Assembly (NCBI GenBank): GCA_007644065.1
Contig: VJWN01000011.1
Span: forward strand, 1,054,001-1,118,000
Source: Margaritispora aquatica
Taxonomy: Eukaryota > Ascomycota > Leotiomycetes > Helotiales > Discinellaceae
Length of the DNA: 64,000 nt
Reading direction: 5' to 3'
Shown: positions 22,637 through 34,215 of the stretch, one piece after another
Numbering within the stretch: the stretch's first letter is position 1
Layout of the letters: each line of letters starts with the position of its first letter
The notes under the pieces: generated by a model
Seen by the model: the letters and a program-made list of their open reading frames with translations, nothing else
Databases searched by the model: none
What the model was told of the DNA's origin: nothing
Made by a program: the position numbers and the translations under genes

Positions 22637-23940
22637 TGGCTTAAACTACGAACTAGACCTTCAGGTTAGTATATTCTAGTAAATTGTCAAAGAATTGAGT
22701 TTTGATTTACAAATAATGATGTCTGGGCACTGATCAGCCTTCGATCGTTATTACCCAGGTCGGTGATGCCGGCTTATCATTTTGCAGTTTCTAATACTCG
22801 AGTTTATTGTGTTTCGTTAGACTACTTTTGCTGGTTGACAACAAAAATGCCACCGCGAAGTCTCTTGCATGTAAATGCTTTATATGCAGTCTATCACATC
22901 TGCATACAGATCGCAGACCTAAGTAGGATCATCCTGGGATGTTCTAGTCACAATGCAAAATCTTCTATATTTACATATCACATGACCAGTTTTGATGACA
23001 TGCGGTTCAATCTCCAAGTCAATTTTGTGTCACATAGGCACTGTGACCGTGCAGCTGGTTTCCCGTATGATGCAAGGGCGGAGTTGAGCTCTGGGACCCA
23101 AAATCCGAAGGGCTGGATTCCAACTCGCATATCAAGGGAGAGGCTGACTCGGACATTTTGCAGTGGAACCTGCATTCGCATCCCACATGTGCATAAAAGT
23201 GAGAGACATCAATTGAATCTGTAATCGAGGAAACTAGAGATTTCAGTAACTCAGTTTCGTAACAGCTTGACCTTGCCTGTAGACGGGAAGGATGCCTGAA
23301 GACGAGGATGGACGCGTACAGTTGCGGGAACGATGAGAGGTATCATGATTGAACGCGTTTCGCGATTGAATTTCTTTCTCTGCTTTTGCAACATTTCAAG
23401 TGAATTTGTTGTGGCGTTGCACATTTTCGGCTCGCTTCCTATTGAGAACCGCTTTCGGTTGTCAATAGGAAGGGGTTAGCGAGAAGCCACCCCCGCCCAT
23501 TGAGGCCCTCGCTGTCGCCTCAATGCTATCAAAATCTTCAGTGCCGCAATCCTCAGTCCTCAATACTATCATATATCAATGCTTTCTGTTACTATTGGCA
23601 AGATGAAGATATTGAAGGATCGGGAGGTCTTAAACATATTTTACCTCCCGTTGTTTCTTCCTCCAACATATCGAAATTCGGATACCACAGATTTCAAAGA
23701 GACTTTCTGTTACGGCACACATCAAGCTTTGATCCAATTCCATTACTCCTCGAGCGGCTCATTCCTTGAGCTATCTATCTATCTTGAAAGAACAAGCCAT
23801 CGCCTGTCTCAATCCAGATAATCTCATCCCTTGGGATCACATCTCAGCATACTTCATATCAAGAAGCTTCCCCTCCTCGGATCAACAACATCAACTCCAC
23901 TTCAACCATATCCCTCAGGCAAGACATCAAAACAATCAAG
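22637..23940. other. Intergenic region with a strong hairpin
   Basis: About 1.3 kb. A 153-codon frame at 22763-23224 shows no domain and poor coding character, so it is not called. A near-perfect inverted repeat at 23431-23483 is listed separately. The last few hundred bases are CT-rich and A-rich in alternation and probably form the promoter and leader of the STE3 receptor gene. Confidence 0.5.
23431..23483. repeat. Inverted repeat, 17-bp stem with 4-nt loop
   Basis: Left arm 23435-23451 (CTTCCTATTGAGAACCG) and right arm 23456-23472 pair at 16 of 17 positions around a CTTT loop. CTCG at 23431-23434 and CGAG at 23480-23483 can pair as an outer extension across a 7-nt bulge. It lies outside any gene about 460 bp before the STE3 start. 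It could be a hairpin RNA, a MITE remnant or a chance fold. Confidence 0.75.
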
Positions 23941-25731
23941 ATGTCTGCTCAAGTTCCTGATCCACGCCACAGCGACCCCGCTGCTGACACTGTAAACGCC
24001 ATTGCCTTACCGATATTCGCCGTCATCAGTTCCATCATCATGATCTTACCTTTCCGAGCCTTTTGGCGCCTTCGCAACTTCCCAAGCTGCAGTCTTTGCG
24101 TCACGCTCTGGACCCTCAACCTAGGAACCTTCCTCAATTCCATTATTTGGAATACCGATGATTGGACAACCTGGTGGTTGGGATACGGACTTTGCGACAT
24201 CGAGAGCCTTCTTAGATGGCCCATCACTTTGTCGGCTGCTACTGCTACTATGTGTTTCATCAAAGGACTAGCCGCTGCTTTAGATACCGATAATGTGAAC
24301 ATCAATCCAACCAAAGCTCAAAGACGTCGCAATCTCATTGGTGAGATCCTCATGGTTTGGGGACCTCCTTTCTTCATCGCCTGCTTGCATTATATTGTCC
24401 AAGCTGGTAGATATGCAATTACCCCAATCTTCGGCTGCACGGATGAACTTGATAACTCATGGCCATACATTGCTCTCATCGTCATATGGTGTCCAATTGT
24501 GTCATTGATCAGCTCTAGCTACGCTAGTAAGTTCACTCTTAGCAACTCCTCTACCTTCCACTTACAATATCTCCAGTCCTCCTTCTCTACAGACTGAGAA
24601 AGCATCGCATGGCTATTGCCTCTGCACTCTCAACCACTGGTTCCGGCATGGTACCTCGCAAGTTCATAAAGCTGGCCTTTATCAGCTTGATCATCCTCGC
24701 CATCTACCTTCCAGTTCAGATCCTCTTCATCTTCCGCTCAATCCCCACACTGCTCGTCAAGTTCGACTGGGATCGTATCCATAACCCCAAGTATTGGAAC
24801 ACCATCTCTTTCTACCATACCTCAGATGTACCACTTCTTCAGTACTCAGGTTGGGCCACAATCTCATATGGTTTTCTCCTTCTTCCGTTCTATGGTTTCA
24901 CGACGGATGCTATCCGTTCCTACCGACAATGGCTGGTGATGCTTGGTTTTGGCAAAATATTCCCTAGCCTCAAGAAGCCGTACCTCCCAAACGGTAGAGG
25001 TGGATCATCTTTTGGATCAGAGGGCTCTCGTAGCTCATGGGTGGGGCGACTTGATGTTGTCTCTCGAATTTCGAAATACTTTGGGGTGGAACATGATGAC
25101 CATCACGCTTGCAGGAATAACCAAAACATGTCCGTCGGCAGTACGACTATTGCAGACAAGTAAGTAACACATCCCATTTCCTTCATCCCAGACACAAAAA
25201 CTAATATCTCTCAGCTCTACCATTGGCGGCAGAACAGCCTCAGTTTCGACCTCGCCTATCTCGATTGAGAAGGATCGAATCACAACTCCCATCTCGGATA
25301 CTACCAAACCAAGACATAATCGCTTCTCCACCATCCGATGCTTCAACCCATTCGCATTATTCATGCGCTCATCTGAATCCCCATCATCTCACACTTCCAG
25401 TATGCATAGCAACAATACTGTCGTTGGCGCCAACGAGCCATTACCAATCTCCTCAAATACCGACAGAGACCTTGAAGCGAACACTGTCACCACCAATATC
25501 TGGTCACCGTCACAAACCACTGTCGCAGAGGATCACGACTCAATTGATCTCCTAAGTCCTGTTCTCGGATCACGTGCATATCGTGAGCGGGAGAGACGTG
25601 AGATGGAGATGGAAAAGGCAGAAAGTAAGAAATTGGCGAAGGCTGAGAAGGAAGGTATCTCAGGTGTGGTGGTGAAGACGCAATTGGAGATAAAAGTTGA
25701 GGGTAGAGATCGCTCTGACAGTCAGCTTTGA
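23941..25731 (+). CDS. STE3: STE3-type a-factor pheromone receptor (GPCR)
   Basis: Seven-transmembrane receptor for the lipid-modified mating pheromone. Three exons, 23941-24526, 24577-25159 and 25215-25731, introns 50 and 55 nt; 561 residues. The first half has the STE3 pattern: TM1 ALPIFAVISSIIMILPF, a short loop with WRLRNF, TM2 CVTLWTLNLGTFLNSIIW, GYGLCDIESLLRWPITL, TM3 with CFIKGLAAAL, RRRNLIGEI before TM4, GRYAITPIFGC in the second extracellular loop, and TM5 IALIVIWCPIVSLISS|. TM6 (FIKLAFISLIILAIYLPVQ) and TM7 (ISYGFLLLPFYGFTTDA) follow. The C-terminal tail of about 250 residues is Ser/Thr-rich and ends in a charged Glu/Lys/Arg block (RERERREMEMEKAESKKLAK). Long tails of this kind are phosphorylation and endocytosis targets. 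The gene implies mating competence, but the mating-type locus is not in this window. Confidence 0.93.
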
Positions 25732-26222
25732 TTGAACAGATTTGCTTTCATGGTTGGTAGGGGATGGTGCATGTTGGTGTGGCATGGAGTTCTGGCATTC
25801 GAAGCGGCATTCCTTTTCTATCAACAGGGCCAATTTTTCTCTCCTCGGGGAATGGGGAAGTTTCTTTTGTTGCATTTTTCTTTTCTAGGATGAGTAGTTA
25901 AAGCCTGAAGTGAAGCAGGGTAATGGGTGAATAAAAAGGATGATAGCTGCGTTGCTCTTGCAGATATGAGAATAGTTCATATTGCGATGCCGGATCATTA
26001 CCAAGCTTGCATAGAGAACGATGAGTTAATGGATTGAAGAACATTTCCGAAATATATTTTGAGTTATTCTACGAAACTGCAGTGATATGAAAGTGGCTCA
26101 AGCAATTGTCTAAACATATATTCGTATAAAACATACTAGGTGCAGGATCTGATCAACCGTGAACCTATACAATCACCTGAAGTGACCTCATAGGTAGGAC
26201 GTCAAGGTCTCATATGCCGTTC
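25732..26222. other. Convergent 3' intergenic region
   Basis: About 0.5 kb between the stops of STE3 (plus) and the superoxide dismutase (minus). It holds both 3' UTRs and terminators. No other structure seen. Confidence 0.5.
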
Positions 26223-26944
26223 TCACATATGACTCCTCAACCCCGCCAAACCCCCAAAAACCGCCTCAACACCACCCACAAACCTCTCCTCGACCTTCGC
26301 CCAATTCACCACCTTCCATATCCCCTTTGCATACGACGCCTTATCATTCAAATACTGCAAATAGTACGCATGCTCCCACATATCGACGCCCAGCAGCGGT
26401 TTCTTCCCCGCAGGCACGATATCCTGATCTTTACTCGTGACAATCTCTAGCGCACCACTCTCCACATCCTGCACCAACCAACCCCATCCACTGCCCTTGA
26501 GACCCATCAACACGGCCTCGAACTTCGCTTGGAACTTCTCGACCGAGGCCCAGCGCGCTTCGAGCGCGGCGCTGAGTGTGGGTGCGCTTGATGGAGAGGT
26601 GTAGGGTGAGGATGCTGGGATCAGGTTCTCCCAGAACAGTGTGTGGTTTATGTGCCCGCCTGCGTGGAAGTTGATGGCTGTTTGCAGGTGCAGTTGCGTG
26701 ACGATGTCGGAGGCGCTGCTGGCGGTGGCTTGTGACGCGAGTGCAGCGTTGAGGTTCGTGACGTAGGCTTGGTGGTGCTTGGTGTGGTGGAGGGTCATGA
26801 TTTGGGCGCTGATATAAGGCTCGAGTGCCTGGTGGGTGGGATCAGGTTAGCTTGTTTGTTTCTTTGTGTATGGTAGAGGGGCAGAGAGAGAAGGGAAATA
26901 CGGACATCATATGCATATGGAAGTTTTGGAAGTGTGAAAACCAT
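26223..26944 (-). CDS. Mn/Fe superoxide dismutase without transit peptide
   Basis: Converts superoxide to oxygen and hydrogen peroxide. Two exons, 26944-26906 and 26828-26223, over a 77-nt phase-0 intron (GTCCGT...CCAG) give 214 residues. Metal ligands are in the expected places: first His in LHHTKHHQAYV, second in NFHAGGHINHTLFW, and Asp and His in LLGVDMWEHAYYLQY. The Gly-Gly in FHAGGHINH and the nearby sequence fit the Mn form. The protein begins MVFTLPKLPYAYD, that is, directly at the first conserved strand, with no mitochondrial presequence, so it should be cytosolic, like the separate cytosolic Mn-SODs known in some fungi. A second, mitochondrial copy would be expected elsewhere. A long Ala/Ser/Thr/Pro segment (ASSPYTSPSSAPTLS) replaces the usual shorter loop. 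Confidence 0.92.
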
Positions 26945-28186
26945 TTTGGATTGTGTAAGTGAGATTGTTATGGGTAAGTAGACGTCGACGTGGTATTCTA
27001 TAAATTGAAATTGAATATGAAAATGGAATGCAAGTGGAATCGAGAAGAGATCATATGTCAATGATGGAATCCACTGAAGCCGGAACAGCCCAGCTTCAAA
27101 CTACATGCGCTATTTATAATGTGCTCAAATTGTTTATTGGCTCAGAACTGCGTCTGAGAGAGATTGAGAGAATATAAGCTTGGCACTAGCCAAGGGGGTG
27201 CTCAGACGAGACACTAGATGCATTTCCACGGCTCTCCTACCAGCAACGTTCAAATGAGGATGAAATTACTGTATAATTTTGGCTTCACGCGTATAGACCA
27301 TGGGAAAGAAGGCTTGAGACTGTGCTTTCATGAGCTTCCGAAGTCAAATTTACCCCATCGCGGGGTACTTTAAGCGAATCACCTCTTGAGAATCTGGTCA
27401 TGTGCTTAGGGCCGTTGAAGATGATCAATCTTACCTACCTATCTTAGATAAGGCAAATTCAACTAAGAGTGCTGTGACTCCATATGGTACACAAGGGGAT
27501 GTTGAGGTACACTGGTGAAGTTAATCTCTGAGTTGAACCTCGATACTTCTTTGCTTTCAAAAATTAAGAACTTACCTAGTTCATTTTCACTTAGTGTATG
27601 TCTATCTAGTGCAAGTTGTTTTCTATGACAAAAGCCAAAGTGAAATTTTTATCGTTAGTATCTTTGCTTGCTGAAAGTAAACACATCCTGGAGTATAAAT
27701 AGTCAGCAACTCTGGTTCAGCAGCAGGACATCTCCGTTCTCTTGCAAGATGCAGCTATTGCATGGGTGGTGAGTGACCTTTGTATACCATCCGCACGGAA
27801 TATCTTCCTATTTGATTCTACCTGCATGTAGTGATTTTATCTGATGTATTCATTGCCAAAGCAGACTTTGGAAGTGACGTTTACACAACACATTGTAAAT
27901 GATGGCAATCGCGTTATAGTCAAACAGTCGACAACAAAACCATCAGGAAGCGACAGCGCATTATTAAAGGTGATAGAGAATACCCAATTCAAGATATAAA
28001 TCAGCTTGATTGAAAGTAGATTGCATTAGGGTTTATTCTTTCACTTCTGTGTTCCCGCCAGCATGCATCACAGTCGCCGTCGCTTAGCCTCCAAACTTGA
28101 GTTCAGCAAGATAGGAAGTCCCACCAAACGGTAGCATTTCATTTATAATGGCTACAAGAAACGACAAAAAACTCAAATATAAGAAA
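26945..28186. other. Intergenic region with an orphan TATA-like start
   Basis: About 1.2 kb, upstream of the SOD gene and downstream of the GH16 gene. Near 27691-27770 a TATAAATA element is followed about 50 nt later by ATG and a GTGAGT donor (27749-27772), which looks like the first exon of a lost or very short gene. No continuing exon was found. Nothing else seen. Confidence 0.45.
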
Positions 28187-29265
28187 TCACTGTTGATAAA
28201 CCTTCACTGAATTGATCAACCAATACGCAGGTGCAAAAGCACCGGGATTCGCACCCACATACGCAGCACACGAGTTCGCTTGATTCGCACAGCTACTACT
28301 CGACCACACACTCCCCGCCCACTATTTAGCGTCAGCTTCAGTTGCATACTTTCATCTTGAAAAGGAAGTCAGCTCACATCGCCACAAAACGTAGTATCAA
28401 AAACGATATTCTGGTTTCCAAAGAACGAGTCGATATTACAACCGCTTCCACCATTAAATGCCACAACAGGCAGGCCCCAGTTGCCCGTCATAGGCGTCCC
28501 GTTCGTGATGTCAGCCGGCACGTTGCCGCGAGGAAAGAACCACACGTAGATTCCGGAACTCTCCCATTGCAGCGCGTACACACCGCCGCCGTTGCGGTTG
28601 AAGCTGTCGCCGTACGCATTGGGAGTCGTGGTCGTGACACCGCACCCAGTGTTGGCATTATCCTGATTGCAGTTCGAGCTCGTGAGTGTAGTTCCGGCCT
28701 GCGAGCCGGCTGTGTTGATGCTGCACCCCGCTGCTGTGTGTAGAGTGATAGTGTTGGTTCCGGCGAGGTTGACACCCTCGATAACATCTATCTCGCCGCT
28801 TGAGGGCCAGTTGGGGCCGAAGAGCCAGAATGCTGGCCAGACACCACATATGCTTCCAGGCCTTCAGGTCTTCTTGTTAGTGTTTGATGCCAAATGCAAG
28901 GGTGGTACCTACATGTGTGGTATGTCTGCAATGAAGAGACCGTGAGTATATGCCTTGTTGCTAGTGACTCGAACTGATTTCCGGCCTGAAGAGGGGTTGA
29001 CTGTTGTGTGGTCGACACCGAGATACACCTGGCCGTTATTGTTATGAATAAGACCTTGGGATGCAGCAGCCGATTGGGATTGGTAATTAACAAATCCATG
29101 AGTGGGATCATCGCCAGTGAAGAATGTGAATGCATTGAAAAAGTTCCCGCTATTGTATGTGTCTCTAAGGGTGTAACTAGCCCTAGCATTGATGTAATGT
29201 GTGCCAGTAATGTTTGCAGCGATTGCTGTTGAGAATAGAAGGGTCTGAATCAAAGGATATAGCAT
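28187..29265 (-). CDS. Secreted GH16 endo-beta-glucanase
   Basis: Glycoside hydrolase family 16 enzyme, most likely an endo-1,3(4)-beta-glucanase acting on plant or fungal wall glucans. Three exons, 29265-28913, 28861-28378 and 28321-28187, introns 51 and 56 nt; 323 residues. A signal peptide begins MLYPLIQTLLFSTAIAANI. The catalytic block SGEIDVIEGVN has the family nucleophile and acid/base Glu in the E-x-D-x-x-E pattern. It is preceded by GVWPAFWLFGPNWPS and followed by TLHTAAGCSI. GSGCNIDSFFGNQNIVFDTTFCGD|WAG is the usual C-terminal strand region. Ten or more Cys suggest disulfides. There is no C-terminal anchor or binding module, so it should be freely secreted. A TATA box lies 70 nt before the ATG. 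Confidence 0.93.
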
Positions 29266-29334
29266 CTTGAAGGAATCTGATTTTGACTGGAAGGACAGAT
29301 GAGAGTATTGTCAAGATAAATCGTCCAAAAGAAG

Positions 29335-29342
29335 TATATATA
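29335..29342 (-). promoter_or_regulatory. TATA box of the GH16 gene
   Basis: TATATATA on the minus strand, 70 nt upstream of the GH16 ATG at 29265. Good sequence and distance; no transcript start known. Confidence 0.5.
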
Positions 29343-32257
29343 GGTGGAGAGAAAATCCAAGAAGTGCCTAGCTATCAGGATTGCCAGTCACGGCGGACAA
29401 CAACTCATTTTGTAAACGCCTCTTGGGATTCTCTTGATCATGTCTCCTCTTAGTTTGGTAATAGAAATTGTCTTTTTTCATTCGCAGTAATGCATGTGAG
29501 CCCTCGGTCTAAATCGCATGCTTCGGCCTGATCATAAATTAGAATGCTGATTCATTTTCAATCATTCTGCCTAAACAGACATGTTATTGGCGGTGGGTTG
29601 AATATGAAGAAGATCCTAGGTACCAAGATGGATTTCGTTCTCAGAGCTTCTTTAGTACTGCCACCATTTCTCGCTCTCATGGTAGCTGGCTCACACAAAG
29701 GAAATAAACTTCAGAGTTCTCGGTTTGATAGCAGCGCAAGACATATGCAGATCACTCGGGAATTTAATAAGACGAAACTCTAAATCTGAAATCCAGGGTA
29801 CTGTCAGATCCCGTCAAGTTTCAAAGACTGCTAAACATAGGATGTGGTTTGAATAGGGCTATAATCTTAATGATGGTGGGTCATTTGCCGAACTAGATGG
29901 CAGCTCACATGAGCTTGTTCATGACTTAGGCTTTTGTGACAGGAGCTTGACGCTGCATATCACCTGCAGATTTAGTGCTATGGTTCATCTGAAAAAGCAC
30001 CGACTCAAGGCCGAACAAGAATTTAGGAATGAGGATCGGAGATGCTAATGGCGCTTGCAATTTACCCAAGTCGATATACAGACACCAACGGCCAGACTGT
30101 CAAAATGCGGAGGTGAGCCGAGGTTTCATGTATCCAATCATCCAATCACTGACAGATACTAAAGAGCTTCATAATGAGATCACATATTGCATGGCAAATG
30201 TACCTTGCATCACGACAGACCGTAAAGACTAGATCATATCTCAGAGATAATACTGGAGGATTTTGTGTGAATTTGTCACAGCTCTTTGGTACAAGAGCCA
30301 AATGTCCTCTCCTTGACTACCACTTGGCATTGTCTTATCCTATACCAAACAATTTGAGAAAATGAACAAATAGCACTCAGCAACAAGCAATCAAAACAAA
30401 TATCCTGATATAGGAATACAAAAGGTTCAAACCCTTAAAGGCTATAAGTGTAATAGCGATATAATGCATAAGTAAGATGACCCAGAATGGTTCAACTTTT
30501 GAGTGAGAAACAAATCATCGAGTCAGTGAAAAGTGAATTTTTCAATACCACGGGTAATCTCTGCAGCTTTCGCATCCCATTAAACTATGGTTTGATGTCA
30601 TTAGCGTTGGATGTATTCGGGTTTTCGTTACAAAGGGGAGAAGTATTCAAGAATTGAAAAGGTTGGTATGATAATCACTGCCTGAAGGAGGCGCTCTTAC
30701 ATAACACCAAATAACGCTAATCTCAATCAGACTACCATGGATTACCTCAGCTTCACGACGCTGCCAACGACCACGATCATTCGTTTCTAGTTCATGATGA
30801 AATCACGATATACAGCAACTTTCTCATGACGTTTCCCACTGCCAGATTCACGTGTGAAGTCTCACATCATCTGGCAGGTGCCATCTTACGAAATTTTGGG
30901 CACAAAATGCCTTTCTTGCCCATGTTTTGAGTGCCATAGAGAAATCGGTTTGGTAGTTCCTCACATGTTTTGGTTCACCAATTTCCACCAAGTTGAAGTG
31001 AAACTCCAGCCTGTAGCTCAGTCGCAAAGGCCAAATATCTTTCGTTAGATCTTGGATCTTGATTGGGATGGATAGAGCTGTGGAGTGTTGAATGAATAAT
31101 TCTTGAACTAGAACGACAACTTACGAAAAAGCATGCTCATCAGGCCTGCTTTTGGCTACGAGATTTCCTCAGTACGAAGGACTTCCATCGAATGAACTTT
31201 TCCTTTATACCACAGAATGTAACTTCTTGCAAACTGATGCCATCCACTCCATGAGACATGCACATTTCTTGTCCTCCATAAAGTGTTCCTTGTTGATGGA
31301 GGTTATTTTCCTTCATGCCAGTATATGGGCGATCATCTTCTATTGAAGCAGAAATTGCCTGTCGATCATTTATTAGGCCTCCATCTGTCGATGGAGATGT
31401 TCAGTATATTGTGTAAGGATGACAGATGACTCAGGTGAGGTGCGAGCGAGGGTTGCATACTTCCAATCTGAGAAAGTCTAGCGCAATATCCTCGCGCACA
31501 ACTGTCGCTATGCTGTGCTTTGCTGGTACGTAATTTTTAGCATAGAGTGTGTCCAAATCAAAGTTCCGGAAAGCCTCCCCTCAGTCATGGCAGTAACATG
31601 CTACAGTAGCACTCGATGTAGCTGGGAATCCCAACCCTATAGCTGGTGCGAGGGCTAAGAATCATTCGTAACCGGCATCGACGATACCATAACAGCCTTA
31701 TCTCGAGATCTTCCTAGTCAATTGTTCATGAGAAGCGTGCTAGAAGCTAGTGCTATTTGACAGGTCAACTGTTGCAATGCACGAGCGTTGAAGGGCGTGT
31801 TGTGTTTGTGGTAGTGTAACATTCTCGACCAATTACTCCTAATATACGAACAACACCATAAAGGTTCGCATCCAAAACTAGATGACTCTTAACTTCTCCT
31901 AGCTTGGAGGACGAGGTTTTCGTTGTTCCACCGCCAGATGATGATAGTGATCAACGATTGGTACATCTCGGCTACGCCGATGAACATCATCTCAACACAC
32001 TGGACTCGGATCGACTATGAATTACGAATTAGATACCTCATTCTTGAGCACGAAAGATTTCATTGAGGAATGACTATCGTTTGTACTTGGAGAAAGAATT
32101 GTTGAGGGTGTCCATATCCACATTCATCTCCAGAATTTCTATCGATACGGCAACTCAAAAACGTCGTGTGCTATTATGAAGTGGATTTCGTGTGTGAGGT
32201 CTTCGATGTCCTTTCCAATTGTCGAGAATAGCTTCACATCAGCATCATCAGGATATC

Positions 32258-32264
32258 TATATAT
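32258..32264 (+). promoter_or_regulatory. TATA box of the small secreted protein gene
   Basis: TATATAT in the context GGATATCTATATATGACTGG, about 105 nt before the ATG at 32369. Fits an inducible promoter. Confidence 0.45.
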
Positions 32265-32368
32265 GACTGGACCTTTCATCCCCAAAGTCCATTCTCATCA
32301 GGCATTATCAGCAACAGTACTTACAAGCATCAACAACCTTTTCAGAACCGTATTTCTCTATCTAGAAG

Positions 32369-33169
32369 ATGCAGACCAGATCTCTCATCACAGCCACATT
32401 TGGCCTCTTCTCGGCTGTCCTCGGATCACCAACTCCCCAGTCCGTCGGCTTCACCAGCGCCAACGCACCAAATCCATTCCTGCAATGCTCCTCAGTAGGC
32501 TTGGGCTGCCATATGGGCATGACCCTGAATACGCAGGCACCCTACCAGCAACGCTGGTCTTGCACCTGCGACGACAATGCTGAGAAGAAGCCGTAAGTCG
32601 CTACGCCATTCGCTCAAACCACCTAGATTTTGAAAAGGTCGCTTATGTGCCAATCAGTGACCTCGCTTGGTTCTACACCGAGAAGGACTACTGGGGATAC
32701 GAGTACCGCTCCTACGGCGACTACGGTGCCTGCTACAACGTGAGTTCCTCTCCTTCCATGTCGCTCTCACAACCAAATCCGTGAATCAAAGCTAACCCAG
32801 CCCCCTCTCTCTTCTCAGGTCCCCGAGTCCTTCGACAAGAAATCCAAGTCCTTCGCCTCCAACCTGCCTAAAACCCAACCCATCATCTGCTGCGTCTACA
32901 CGACCTGGTTTTGCGACGAGTCCGTCTATTGGACCCAAGTGGACGGCACAAACGAGGACGGCGCCATCTCAGAGCTCAAGGGCCCCCTTAAGAACAGCGT
33001 CAGCTCCTTCAGATGCTCCAAGTGGGTTGATGCCGAGTCTAACTGCCGCGTAAGTGGCTCCTTCCTTACTTTACTTTCACCATCCGCACCTTGCTATCGC
33101 TTCCGAATTCTTGATTGAAAGCAGTGAAAAGACTAATATCATCAACAGGGCACCGGTCCAGGCCAGTAG
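32369..33169 (+). CDS. Small cysteine-rich secreted protein (candidate effector)
   Basis: Four exons, 32369-32592, 32658-32739, 32819-33049 and 33149-33169, introns 65, 79 and 99 nt; 185 residues. A signal peptide starts MQTRSLITATFGLFSAVLG. The mature part has 10 Cys (LQC, GLGC, SCTC, GAC, ICC, WFC, RC, NC) and many aromatic residues (WFYTEKDYWGYEYRSYGDYG). The terminal exon encodes only GTGPGQ and a stop. No known domain was recognised. Codon use is strongly C-ending in exon 3 (TCC, AAG, CTC), suggesting high expression. Size, export signal and Cys content fit a secreted effector or cell-surface protein; that role is inference. Confidence 0.82.
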
Positions 33170-33658
33170 TAGAGAGACTTTTGCAAGTCTCTCACATAGA
33201 CAAAGGCACATGCTTTCAGGCCGCTGTTGCTTCTATGCTTGTTTGCCTCTCGCTCATTCCAATAAATCTCGCAGGCATAGTGCTTCGTATGTTTGGCAGC
33301 TTATATTCGCCTTCATTCACACGCTCCTTCACACAATCGTTCAACCGTTTGGTGTAGGATGCTTGACTCTATCTGTTTTTTGGCCTTCTTTTCTTTTCCA
33401 AAGAGGATTTCAACACCTTCGCTTAGTTATTGCTTAGATGGCCCTTGGACCTACGTACCTAGTCCGTAGAAATCTACAATTGAATGAAACCCATGCCTCT
33501 ATGACGTGTGTTGAGGCAGGCTCTAACTTGTCTCAACTCTCTCGAGGTCTATTTGCTCGAGAAGTTCCGACCTCCTAGAATGATGAGCCTTCTCTTATTC
33601 GCTGACCTACAACATAATATCCAAATCCAAATCCATCGTCCGACTCCAACTCTCATCC

Positions 33659-33697
33659 ACACACACACACTCACACAGACACTCACACAGACACACG
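33659..33697. repeat. CA-rich microsatellite
   Basis: Runs of CACACA interrupted by CT and GA (CACACACACACTCACACAG and similar). Non-coding simple repeat. Confidence 0.8.
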
Positions 33698-33810
33698 TTC
33701 AAGCCACATCCGCTGCCTCGTCCTCTATTGACATGTCTAGCTCATCCTCCACTCAATTTTCCCACGTGCCCAACTACCTGTAACTCGACCCTCTATCAAC
33801 CTTTCCCAAA

Positions 33811-33839
33811 ATGTCGAATGTCGAATGTCTAATGTCTAA
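33811..33839. repeat. Short tandem repeat of AATGTC-type units
   Basis: Units GTCGAAT, GTCGAAT, GTCTAAT, GTCTAAT follow each other, a 7-bp tandem with one variable base. Confidence 0.7.
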
Positions 33840-34215
33840 TTGCAAAAACCAGCAACACTAACTGAAGCAAAAAACCATCCACGAAACAAAATAACACAAG
33901 AAAACGAAATCTACTGATCCACTGATTTCTGCAAAGATAAGTCAATACGACTTACACTAATCAACACGGGGTTTACCAACAGACTTTCACTACAACGATA
34001 CTTTCTGACTTACTTGCTCATCTAGCTAGCATCACTACAGTGCGTATCTGCATTCATCAGTATCGACAGACATTGATTTGATGAAGCGTGATCATCTTAT
34101 GGAAAGATCTCTATTTGACTTCAGCTGCAGGATGGTGGATCAGCCCTTGACCACTCGACGCAAGCTCAACCGCCAACGATCTGTATGAATCTATAGCTAC
34201 AAAACAAAGAAGTCT

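Larger units (their letters stand above)
29266..32368. other. 3.1-kb gene-poor region
   Basis: No open frame here has a domain, a convincing start or a splice partner. The longest are under 80 codons. Base composition is AT-leaning without long tandem arrays. I compared short frames at 30174 and 30854, whose first codons look alike, but the similarity does not hold beyond about ten codons. The tract holds the GH16 promoter on the left and that of the small secreted protein on the right. Confidence 0.5.
33170..34215. other. Convergent 3' intergenic region with simple repeats
   Basis: About 1 kb between the stops of the secreted protein gene and dus1. It contains a CA/CACT-rich microsatellite (33659-33697) and a short ATGTC tandem (33811-33839). 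A Thr/Ser/Gln-rich frame over the microsatellite is treated as spurious. Confidence 0.55.

Noticed and set aside
22763..23224. 153-codon plus-strand frame between the esterase and STE3
   Set aside because: High in Cys, His and Tyr with no domain, no signal peptide, no splice partner; composition fits chance reading of non-coding DNA.
27691..27900. TATA box, ATG and GTGAGT donor resembling a first exon
   Set aside because: No downstream exon keeps a frame with any recognisable product, so no gene is called.
30174..31048. Two short frames 680 bp apart with similar first residues (MRSHIAWQ and MKSHIIWQ)
   Set aside because: Similarity ends after about ten codons; not enough for a duplication.
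33508..33783. 91-codon frame rich in Thr, Gln, His and Ser
   Set aside because: Produced by translating the CA-rich microsatellite.
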